NCBI GenBank assembly: GCA_027490465.1
Contig: JAIXXZ010000060.1
Span: forward strand, 1-51,850
Length of the DNA stretch: 51,850 nucleotides
Direction of reading: 5' to 3'
From: Oxalobacteraceae bacterium
GTDB lineage: Bacteria; Pseudomonadota; Gammaproteobacteria; Burkholderiales; Burkholderiaceae_D
Shown: in pieces, positions 31,272 to 38,433 of the stretch
Layout: each line of letters opens with the position of its first letter
Numbering within the stretch: the stretch's first letter is position 1
Translations under genes and position numbers: made by a program
Notes under the pieces: model-generated
What the model saw: only the letters and a program-made list of their open reading frames with translations
Told to the model about the DNA's origin: nothing
Databases searched by the model: none

Positions 31272-31750
31272 ACAAAATAATCACTGCTCTGCTGGCCCTG
31301 ATCGTTTTGGGGGGAATAATCATCACCGCGCAGATGACGGGTCTGATCAGTCTTGACATGAATGATAAAAAACCGCCCTATCAAAACAAAGGCAAGCTCG
31401 ATGTCGTTTGTGAACTTGAGGTCAGCAAACCCAACGACAATCTTTCTCAGCCCTTCGATACTGCGCGTTTAACCATACCTGCGCAATTCGATTTTGATGA
31501 AAATACCGGTTGGTACACAGGCGAATATGCGATATCGATGAACCGCAAAGGTACGTTAAACGTGCAAGATGATCTGCTCAAAGTCAGCCGCCCGGCACTG
31601 TTCAAACGTTACGGACTGATGATCACCGGAGAGCATTTCACGCTCAATCGCAGAAATGGCCAATTCAAGCAGTGGCTCGATCTCGAAGGCGACAAGCGCC
31701 TGGATCTGATCACTGGCCGCTGCAAGCGCGCGACCAATGCGCCGTTCTGA
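31268..31750 (+). CDS. membrane-anchored periplasmic protein, function unknown
   Basis: A 160-residue protein with a hydrophobic N-terminus (IITALLALIVLGGIIITAQ) serving as an uncleaved anchor or signal, and a mainly beta-like extracytoplasmic domain with two cysteines (DVVCELEV and TGRCKRAT) that could pair. No known domain was recognised. The ATG overlaps the phosphatase TGA (ATGA), and a GAGGGAG lies just upstream, so it is translated with the phosphatase. This is the only clue to its role. Confidence 0.75.
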   Translation: MNKIITALLALIVLGGIIITAQMTGLISLDMNDKKPPYQNKGKLDVVCELEVSKPNDNLSQPFDTARLTIPAQFDFDENTGWYTGEYAISMNRKGTLNVQDDLLKVSRPALFKRYGLMITGEHFTLNRRNGQFKQWLDLEGDKRLDLITGRCKRATNAPF

Positions 31751-31835
31751 CATGCGCCATCTCGTATGACTCTCAGCCGTACCTGCGCCTGCAAGAAATG
31801 AGGTTCCTATCCCAACGGCAGCGCCATCCTGCCGA

Positions 31836-33080
31836 ATGACGCCAGCGACTGACACTGGTGGCGATACCCATCCGCTGGTGATCGCAGTATCGGGAACCTT
31901 GTCGCTGGCGGTGGCCATGGGTATAGGACGGTTTGCATTCACGCCGCTCATGCCGATGATGCTGCATGACGGACTGCTGGATCTTGCCAGCGCCAGCTGG
32001 CTGGCCAGCGCGAATTATTTCGGCTATTTGCTGGGCGCCATTTTGTGCACGCTGCAGCCCACGATTTGGTCACGACAAGGCTGGTCACCCTTGTCAGTCT
32101 CGCGCATGGTACGCGCCGGCTTGCTGCTGACTTGCCTGCTCACCGCACTGATGGCCATCGACGCTCCCGCAGCGTGGCCTTGGTTACGCTTTATAGCCGG
32201 CGTGATTACCGCAGTCACCTTCGTCTACACCAGCACCTGGTGCCTGGGACGTTTGTCGCGCATGAATCTACCCTCTTCGGGTGGGATTGTGTATGCCGGC
32301 CCGGGCGTTGGCATTGCCAGCAGCGGGCTTCTTGCCAGCCTGATGGTGCAATTAGGCTGGCATTCCAGCGCGGGCTGGCTTGCATTTTCTTTGCTGGCCG
32401 CACTGATGATCGCTATCGTGTGGCGCGTTTTTCATAGCGATACCGGACTGCCTCTGCCCACGGCAACGCATGCACTTTCGGCAAGTGGTGGCAGCACGAC
32501 CGAAAAAGCGGCACTGACAATCGCCTATGGTCTGGCCGGCTTCGGTTACATCATCACGGCGACTTTCCTGCCCGTAATTGCACGCACAGCCATGCCCGAT
32601 TCAGCGTGGCCCGATCTTTTCTGGCCCATGCTAGGCATCGCTGTCGCATTCGGCGCCATCATGGCATCGCGAATTCCAGCACGTGTCGATCAACGCTATC
32701 TGCTGCTGGCGTGCTACCTGATACAAGCAGCAGGTGTCGCTATCGGTAACTGGATGCCGATACTGTCGGGTTTTGCGCTGGGCAGCTTGCTGGTGGGATT
32801 GCCCTTCACCGCAATCACTTTTTTTGCGATGCAACTGGGCAGAAAACTGCATCCGCAATCAGCCCCTGCGATCATTGGCATGCTCTCTGCTGCATTCGGT
32901 TTTGGTCAGATCATCGGCCCGCCAGTCGCCGCATTGCTACTCTCACGCGCTGCCACGACGGCGCAAGGATTTACCTGGTCGCTCAATATCGCAGCGACCA
33001 CACTGGTCTTTGGTGCATTGATCTTCTGGTGGATGGCGAAGGTATTTCCTGACCAGGGCAGTGTCGCCTCGCCCAAGTAG
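31836..33080 (+). CDS. MFS transporter, YbfB/YjiJ family
   Basis: A 414-residue inner-membrane protein with twelve predicted helices. The first holds AVAMGIGRFAFTPLMPMM, diagnostic of the YbfB/YjiJ branch, whose members are usually assigned to export of small molecules with unproven substrates. The ASASWLASANYFGYLLGA and GFGQIIGPPVAALLL helices match the family as well. The ATG at 31836 lies 85 bases after the preceding stop. It ends 30 bases from the convergent motB. Confidence 0.88.
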   Translation: MTPATDTGGDTHPLVIAVSGTLSLAVAMGIGRFAFTPLMPMMLHDGLLDLASASWLASANYFGYLLGAILCTLQPTIWSRQGWSPLSVSRMVRAGLLLTCLLTALMAIDAPAAWPWLRFIAGVITAVTFVYTSTWCLGRLSRMNLPSSGGIVYAGPGVGIASSGLLASLMVQLGWHSSAGWLAFSLLAALMIAIVWRVFHSDTGLPLPTATHALSASGGSTTEKAALTIAYGLAGFGYIITATFLPVIARTAMPDSAWPDLFWPMLGIAVAFGAIMASRIPARVDQRYLLLACYLIQAAGVAIGNWMPILSGFALGSLLVGLPFTAITFFAMQLGRKLHPQSAPAIIGMLSAAFGFGQIIGPPVAALLLSRAATTAQGFTWSLNIAATTLVFGALIFWWMAKVFPDQGSVASPK

Positions 33081-33109
33081 TCAGGCACGCTGCCATTTGC
33101 TGCAGGTAG

Positions 33110-34123
33110 TCAGGAGGGCGGTGGATCGTTGTAGAGCACGGTAATGCTGATACGCCGGTTACGCGGATCGGCAGGATTGTTCGGTGCAAAAGGCGCCGTG
33201 TCGGCCACGCCCTCGACGCGGGCAAACCGCCCGCTGGACATGCCTGCCTGTTCCAGCATTCGACGCGTGGCTTCGGCACGCTCTATCGACAATGACCAGT
33301 TCGTCCTGTCGCTGCCCTCTGGGAAGGGGGTGCTGTCGGTATGGCCCTTCACGGCCATTTTGTTGGGCATACCCGCCAGTGACTTCGCCACCTCATTGAT
33401 CAGGGCGCGAGCACGCGGATCCATGGCTGCATTGCCACTACCAAACATCGAGAAATTGGCCTTGTCGATAATGTCGATACGCAGCCCATCCTTCTCTCGT
33501 GTGAAGGTGACCTGACTCTTCAGGTCGGCCAATTGCTGATTGAGCGAGAGTCTCTCGTCAATTTCTTTTTCCAGCTTGTCGAGTTTTTCTTTCTCGGCTT
33601 GCGCGGCGATTTGCTGCTTTTGTTCTTCTGTCAGATTTTTCGCATACTTCGGATGCGGCTTGTCATCCGGCGAGGTGCCCAGATCTTCGCTGGGTCCTGC
33701 TTCGGATCGCGGTGTAACGCGTTCCATCAAGGCTTCTTGTTGGGGCGTGTCAGGTATCCCATCCGGATCAATGATGGATCGTCCGCCAAACATCCCGTTC
33801 GAGCCTGCAGTCTCGCCCATAGCCGCTTCCTTGCGGTCGGTCGGCTGGAAGTATTCGGCGATACCCTGGCGCTGTTCCTCGGGCGTCGCACCCAGCAACC
33901 ACATGAGCAAAAAGAAGGCCATCATGGCCGTCATCATGTCGGCCAGCGCAATCTTCCAGGCACCGCCATGGGCGCCTGCATGCCCATCATCCAGCACTTT
34001 TTTCCATTTGACCGGCGGCTTGGGCGCCTCGTCCGGATCCGGTGCCTCAGGCGCAGCCTCGGTCGGCGCCGCCGATTCGGCGGCTGCGACTTCTTCTTCT
34101 GGCTTTTTATCTTCTTCTGCCAT
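33110..34123 (-). CDS. motB: flagellar motor protein MotB (orphan)
   Basis: A 337-residue stator subunit that anchors a proton channel to peptidoglycan. The single membrane helix LADMMTAMMAFFLLMWLLG carries the proton-binding Asp62. The OmpA-like C-terminus has HTDSTPFPEG and NWSLSIERAEATRRML, the peptidoglycan-binding signature. A long acidic, Pro/Ala-rich N-terminus (about 45 residues) precedes the helix, and a coiled linker lies between. motA is normally just upstream; here the upstream side is a 340-base gap and an unrelated divergent gene, so the partner must be elsewhere or lost. No good ribosome-binding site was found. Confidence 0.88.
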   Translation of the reverse strand: MAEEDKKPEEEVAAAESAAPTEAAPEAPDPDEAPKPPVKWKKVLDDGHAGAHGGAWKIALADMMTAMMAFFLLMWLLGATPEEQRQGIAEYFQPTDRKEAAMGETAGSNGMFGGRSIIDPDGIPDTPQQEALMERVTPRSEAGPSEDLGTSPDDKPHPKYAKNLTEEQKQQIAAQAEKEKLDKLEKEIDERLSLNQQLADLKSQVTFTREKDGLRIDIIDKANFSMFGSGNAAMDPRARALINEVAKSLAGMPNKMAVKGHTDSTPFPEGSDRTNWSLSIERAEATRRMLEQAGMSSGRFARVEGVADTAPFAPNNPADPRNRRISITVLYNDPPPS

Positions 34124-34464
34124 GGTGGGATGCGGTCTCTGTGCGGCGCGCTAGGCGCGAAGGGTCAATAGCTTGAATCGGCAAACGACGCCGCAACTGA
34201 AGTGATGCTTGGCAGAAATATAAGCGAAAAGCCCACAGCCTGTCGAACTTTCATGCTTATCAGAAAAGCATGAATTCAATTCAGCGCCCGCCGCCATCCA
34301 AGCGATTGCTCACTATGCATGCCCACGGGTGGGCCGCATCAGCAATTTCACCTGGGCACAAAAAGCATGTGTCCAAATGTAACGCCTTGCATCGAGCCAT
34401 CATTTCTTTCCTAGATTACATGCATGCCATTGAGGCAGAAATGAACGGATCCCAGGGAGGGATA
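34124..34464. promoter_or_regulatory. divergent region with 9-bp dyad
   Basis: 341 bases between motB (minus) and the glycine-zipper gene (plus). TTCATGCTT (34250-34258) and AAGCATGAA (34266-34274) form a perfect 9-base inverted repeat with a seven-base centre, without a U-run. It may be an operator for one or both genes. No other feature is supported; the open frame from 34270 covers it only because it lacks stops. Confidence 0.4.
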
Positions 34465-35187
34465 ATGAAAAACCTAGTCAAGACACTCGCACCGCTCGCA
34501 CTGATAGCTGCATGGCCAGCGGCGCATTCTCAGGAGATGGCGCGCGTCCTTTCAAGCACACCCGTCATTCAACAAGTCACGGTACCGCGACAGATTTGCA
34601 CCGAGACCCAGATACTGGTGCAGCAACGCCGATCCGGTGCCGGTGCTGCCATGGGCGCACTGGCCGGCGGCATCCTCGGCAATCAGGTGGGTGATGGCTC
34701 AGGACGTACCGTCGCTACGGCCATTGGCATGATTGGCGGTGCCATTCTGGGCGATCAACTCGAGGGCGAGCCCGCACCAGTTGCCAGAACCGCGGACAGC
34801 TGCACCCAGCAAGTCACCTACGAAAACCGTGTAGTGGGCTACAACGTCGTTTATGAATACGCGGGTCGCCAGTACACCACACAAATGAACAGCGATCCGG
34901 GATCCCATGTCAGCATCCAGGTGACACCCACCAACACCGATATGCAGGTTTACACGACACAATCACCGCCGCCGCCCGTGATTGTGCAGGCACCGCCTCA
35001 AGCAAGAATCTACCCGCCGGTGGTGGTTACACCGGCACATCGTCCTCCGGTGTATTACAGCCCACCCGTGTATGGCCTGCCGACCGTGAATTTTCACTGG
35101 GGTCGTGCCGGCCATGGTGGTTACCACCATGGCCATGGGCGGGGGCACAGACATCATGACAACGGCTTCCCGGGGCGCTGGCGCTGA
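34465..35187 (+). CDS. periplasmic glycine-zipper (2TM) protein with His-rich tail
   Basis: A 240-residue envelope protein. GGGAGGG upstream and the signal peptide MKNLVKTLAPLALIAAWPA fix the start at 34465 rather than 34270. The middle has a glycine-zipper pair (GALAGGILGNQVGDG and IGMIGGAILGDQL), as in Rickettsia 17-kDa-type antigens and YmgG-like proteins, which insert into or span membranes. A Pro/Tyr-rich stretch follows and the tail is His- and Gly-rich (HHGHGRGHRHH), suggesting metal binding. The role is unknown. Confidence 0.85.
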   Translation: MKNLVKTLAPLALIAAWPAAHSQEMARVLSSTPVIQQVTVPRQICTETQILVQQRRSGAGAAMGALAGGILGNQVGDGSGRTVATAIGMIGGAILGDQLEGEPAPVARTADSCTQQVTYENRVVGYNVVYEYAGRQYTTQMNSDPGSHVSIQVTPTNTDMQVYTTQSPPPPVIVQAPPQARIYPPVVVTPAHRPPVYYSPPVYGLPTVNFHWGRAGHGGYHHGHGRGHRHHDNGFPGRWR

Positions 35188-35364
35188 GTCTGCTGCCACA
35201 CCAGGCGCAAGCCATTCATTCGGCGGTGCATGGGGCCCCAACCAGGGCTGCATGCACCGCTTGTGTTTTCCGCTTTTCCAAAGACCCTCTGGCCACGCCT
35301 GCACGTATACTCCCGACTGACGGCAGCCACGCTGCCACTTTTCAACTGGCCACGATACAAAAAA

Positions 35365-36264
35365 ATGAAGGCAGGTCTGATTGGCATCGGGTCCATGGGC
35401 ATGGCCATGGCACTGAATCTCCACCGCAAAGGCCTGCAGGTCTGCGCGCATGACATCCGTCCCGAAGCAATGCAGGCAGCCAGTGCCGCTGGTATCCCCA
35501 CTTGTGTCAGTCCCGCCGAGCTTGCGCAACAAACGAACCTGATCATCGTGGTGGTCGTTAACGCGAAGCAGGTTGATCAGGTTCTGTTTGGCGAAACAGG
35601 CATTACCCGCTCGCCTTGCGACGGAAAAACGATCATGTTGTGCCCGACCATTGCACCGGAAGATACGCTGGCCATTGCCGAGCGATTGACGAGTCTCGGG
35701 CTGACGGTCATCGATGCGCCCATCTCAGGGGGTCCTGTGCGTGCTGAAGCAGGCACCATGAGCATCATGCTGGCCGGTGCCGATGAGGTCATCGCGCGCC
35801 ATCAAAACGTTCTTGATGCGCTGTCGGACAAGATCTTTCGCCTTGGAACCCGCATCGGCGATGGCGCAAGATACAAACTGGTCAACAATCTCCTCGCTGG
35901 CATCAATCTCGTCGCAGCCGCCGAAGTCATCTCACTGGGTACACGACTCGGCCTCGACCCCCAGCAACTGCTTGCACTGATGTCCGCATCCAGCGGCCAG
36001 TCCATGATGCTGGAAGATCGCATGACGCGCGCGCTGGCCAATGATTACGCGCCCCGGGCGCATGCGCATATTCTGACCAAAGATGTCGCGCTGGGCGTGG
36101 CCATGGCGAACAAAGCAGGCCAGGAGACGCCGCTGGCTGCGTATGCGCTGGAAATTTTCAAGGCGACGTTGGCCAGCGGTTATGATTCGCTGGATGATGC
36201 CGCAGTGCTGAAGATTCTATTGAACGACCAACAGGGAGTTGCTGAGAAAAACTGCGTTTTATGA
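35365..36264 (+). CDS. beta-hydroxyacid dehydrogenase (3-hydroxyisobutyrate dehydrogenase type)
   Basis: A 299-residue NAD(P)-dependent dehydrogenase. The Rossmann motif GIGSMG is at 7-12, the substrate-binding DAPISGGPVRAEAGT spans 118-131, and the catalytic Lys171 is in ARYKLVNNLL. Family members oxidise 3-hydroxyisobutyrate, tartronate semialdehyde, L-threonate and similar acids; the exact substrate cannot be read. The ATG at 35365 is chosen over the longer frame from 35230 because MKAGLIGIGSMG is the normal start. It is followed by an orphan TRAP binding protein and an SDR on the same strand, suggesting one pathway for a hydroxy acid. Confidence 0.9.
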   Translation: MKAGLIGIGSMGMAMALNLHRKGLQVCAHDIRPEAMQAASAAGIPTCVSPAELAQQTNLIIVVVVNAKQVDQVLFGETGITRSPCDGKTIMLCPTIAPEDTLAIAERLTSLGLTVIDAPISGGPVRAEAGTMSIMLAGADEVIARHQNVLDALSDKIFRLGTRIGDGARYKLVNNLLAGINLVAAAEVISLGTRLGLDPQQLLALMSASSGQSMMLEDRMTRALANDYAPRAHAHILTKDVALGVAMANKAGQETPLAAYALEIFKATLASGYDSLDDAAVLKILLNDQQGVAEKNCVL

Positions 36265-36405
36265 CCACCCAGCACGGTTGTACAGCGCTGAGGATTAGAA
36301 AGATCGAAGGCTTGATACCATCCTTTCAACCTCAACATTTTGCAGTGTTGTTTAATCAGCCCTTCCACAGAACACGACAAGATCCAAAATAAAAAGGAGA
36401 CAACG

Positions 36406-37503
36406 ATGGAACGACGCAAATTCATTCAGGCCGCCGGTGGCGCCGCTGCAGCGGCTGTCGCGACATCCGCCACGGCAGAAGCGCTGCCCACGCTGACTTG
36501 GCGGATGGCATCGAGCTTCCCCAAATCGCTTGATACGCTGTTTGGCGGTGCCGAGTTTTTTGCTCAGCGAGTATCTGAGCTGACTCAAGGCAAATTCACG
36601 ATACGCGCTTTTCCCGCAGGTGAAATCGTGCCCGCGTTTCAGGTGCTCGATGCGGTGCAAAACGGCACCATCGAAATGGGCCACACACCGCTCTATATTT
36701 ATTTTGGCAAGGACCCGACATTCACCTTTGATACCTGCGGCCCTTTCGGCATGAGTTCACGCCAACAGACCGCGTGGTACACCGCAGGCGGCGGCCGGGA
36801 AATATTTATGGAATTCCTGAAGAGCTACGGCATTACGACTCTGCCTTGCGGTAACACAGGCTGTCAGATGGGTGGCTGGTTCCGCAAGGAGATCAAAAGT
36901 CTGGAAGACATGGCTGGTTTGAAAATGCGCGTGGGTGGATTTGGTGGTCGCATCTTGCAAAAGCTGGGCGTGGTGCCACAGCAGATTCCTGCCGGCGACA
37001 TCTATCCTTCGCTGGAAAAAGGCACCATTGATGCCGCTGAATTTGTCGGCCCCTACGATGATGAAAAATTGGGCTTTGACCGGGTCGCGCCTTACTACTA
37101 CACACCAGGCTGGTGGGAAACCGGCTCGCATCTCTCCCTCATCATCGGCAACAAGCAGTGGAATGACCTGCCCCCGCTCTATCGTGCAGCGCTTACTGCA
37201 GCCTCGTATGAAGCGCATGTGATGGTGCAGGCCAAATACGACGTCCGCAATCCGCAGGCACTGGCACGACTGATCAAGCGGGGCGTCAAGCTTCGCCCCT
37301 TCCCGATGGATGTGATGAAAGCCAGCCTGAAAGCAGCAAAAGAAGTGATGGCAGAAGAAGCATCGAAAAATGCCAACTTCAAAAAAATCTATGATCACTA
37401 CACGAATTTTCAGGATCAGCAGAACAAGTGGTACTCGGTTGCGGAACAGCGCATGCAAAATTTCCAGATCGCGGCGCTGAATGCCAGAGAAAAAAAAGAG
37501 TAA
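36406..37503 (+). CDS. orphan TRAP binding protein, TakP-like paralogue
   Basis: A 365-residue periplasmic solute-binding protein close to the dctP product at 24689, sharing SSFPKSLDTL-type, GNTGCQMGGWFRKE, LGVVPQQI and GPYDDEKLGF blocks. The N-terminus MERRKFIQAAGGAAAAAVA looks like a twin-arginine signal. The ligand region differs: DAAEFVGPYDD here against DAAEWIGPYDD there, and CGPFGMSSRQQ against TSIPFGMTSRQQ, so the ligand may differ. No dctQ or dctM lies nearby, so it either shares the DctQM pair at 22161-24440 or uses distant genes. AAAAGGAGAC precedes the ATG. Confidence 0.92.
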   Translation: MERRKFIQAAGGAAAAAVATSATAEALPTLTWRMASSFPKSLDTLFGGAEFFAQRVSELTQGKFTIRAFPAGEIVPAFQVLDAVQNGTIEMGHTPLYIYFGKDPTFTFDTCGPFGMSSRQQTAWYTAGGGREIFMEFLKSYGITTLPCGNTGCQMGGWFRKEIKSLEDMAGLKMRVGGFGGRILQKLGVVPQQIPAGDIYPSLEKGTIDAAEFVGPYDDEKLGFDRVAPYYYTPGWWETGSHLSLIIGNKQWNDLPPLYRAALTAASYEAHVMVQAKYDVRNPQALARLIKRGVKLRPFPMDVMKASLKAAKEVMAEEASKNANFKKIYDHYTNFQDQQNKWYSVAEQRMQNFQIAALNAREKKE

Positions 37504-37529
37504 GTGACTGATATTCAGACAGGGAAAAA

Positions 37530-38267
37530 ATGATGCGACTCCAGGGAAAAACTGCACTCATCACCGCTGCCGGTCAAGGCATCGGTTATGCCAGCGCCCT
37601 CGCCATGGCGGCTGAGGGCGCCAGCGTTATTGCGACAGACATCAACAGCGAATTGCTGGCTCGGTTCGATGGATTGCCGAATATTCAAACGGCCATGCTG
37701 GACGTGATGAATAAAGAAGCCATCAATACCGTCGTTAATCAACTCGAGCGCATTGATGTGCTCTTCAATTGTGCCGGCTACGTCCACGCGGGTAATGTGC
37801 TTGAAGCCAGTGATGCCGATTGGAGCTTCGCCTTTGATTTCAATGTGCGCTCGCAATTCTGGATGATTCAGGCCGTACTACCCAAAATGCTCTCGCAGGG
37901 TAAAGGCAGCATCATCAATATGGCCAGCGTGGTCTCCAGCGTCAAAGGTCTTCCAAATCGTTTTGTCTACGGCGCCAGCAAAGCCGCCGTCATTGGATTG
38001 ACGAAAGCAGTCGCTGCGGATTACGTCGGCAAAGGCATACGCTGCAATGCTGTCTGCCCGGGTACCGTTGACACACCCTCACTTCAGGATCGCATCAATG
38101 CCTATGACGATCCTGTCGAAGCACGCAAGCAATTCATTGCCAGACAGCCGATGGGTCGCCTCGCCAAAGCCGAGGAAATCGCCCCGGTTGCGGTATTTCT
38201 CGCCTCGGACGACTCTGCCTTCAGCACCGGCAATATCTATTCCGTCGATGGTGGCATGACCATCTGA
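37530..38267 (+). CDS. short-chain dehydrogenase/reductase
   Basis: A 245-residue classical SDR. The NAD-binding TAAGQGIG motif is at 12-19, NCAG near 80, and the catalytic Ser133, Tyr147 and Lys151 lie in NMASVVSS and FVYGASKAAV. The ending VDGGMTI is typical. It resembles enzymes annotated as 2-keto-3-deoxy-L-fuconate or 3-hydroxybutyrate type 2 dehydrogenases; I cannot decide the substrate. It lies 26 bases after the orphan binding protein, so transport and oxidation of the same compound is likely. AGGGAAAAA precedes the ATG; a second ATG follows immediately. Confidence 0.9.
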   Translation: MMRLQGKTALITAAGQGIGYASALAMAAEGASVIATDINSELLARFDGLPNIQTAMLDVMNKEAINTVVNQLERIDVLFNCAGYVHAGNVLEASDADWSFAFDFNVRSQFWMIQAVLPKMLSQGKGSIINMASVVSSVKGLPNRFVYGASKAAVIGLTKAVAADYVGKGIRCNAVCPGTVDTPSLQDRINAYDDPVEARKQFIARQPMGRLAKAEEIAPVAVFLASDDSAFSTGNIYSVDGGMTI

Positions 38268-38356
38268 CCAGCTCAAGACTGCCAATAGAGCGGCGCAATC
38301 ATCTCAATCGCAGAATGTGCAGCCGAAGAAACGCACCTCGGGCATTTAATTACTTT

Positions 38357-38368
38357 TTTGATATCAAA
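38357..38368. promoter_or_regulatory. 12-bp palindrome before the GGDEF-EAL gene
   Basis: TTTGATATCAAA is a perfect palindrome within an AT-rich stretch 66 bases before the start at 38434. A three-codon frame (Met-Lys-Lys-stop) follows at 38396-38407. The palindrome is a candidate operator; no regulator is adjacent. Confidence 0.35.
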
Positions 38369-38433
38369 TTTTCCCTTGTGCGGAGCACGCTTGCCATGAA
38401 AAAATGATCTTCTTTAACCAGAAGTAACTTTTT

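Noticed and set aside
35188-35364. Plus-strand frame extending the beta-hydroxyacid dehydrogenase upstream to 35230
   Set aside because: The added residues are not conserved and lie between genes; the Rossmann motif begins right after ATG 35365.
38396-38407. Three-codon upstream frame (Met-Lys-Lys) before the GGDEF-EAL gene
   Set aside because: Too short to be distinguished from chance in AT-rich leader sequence.
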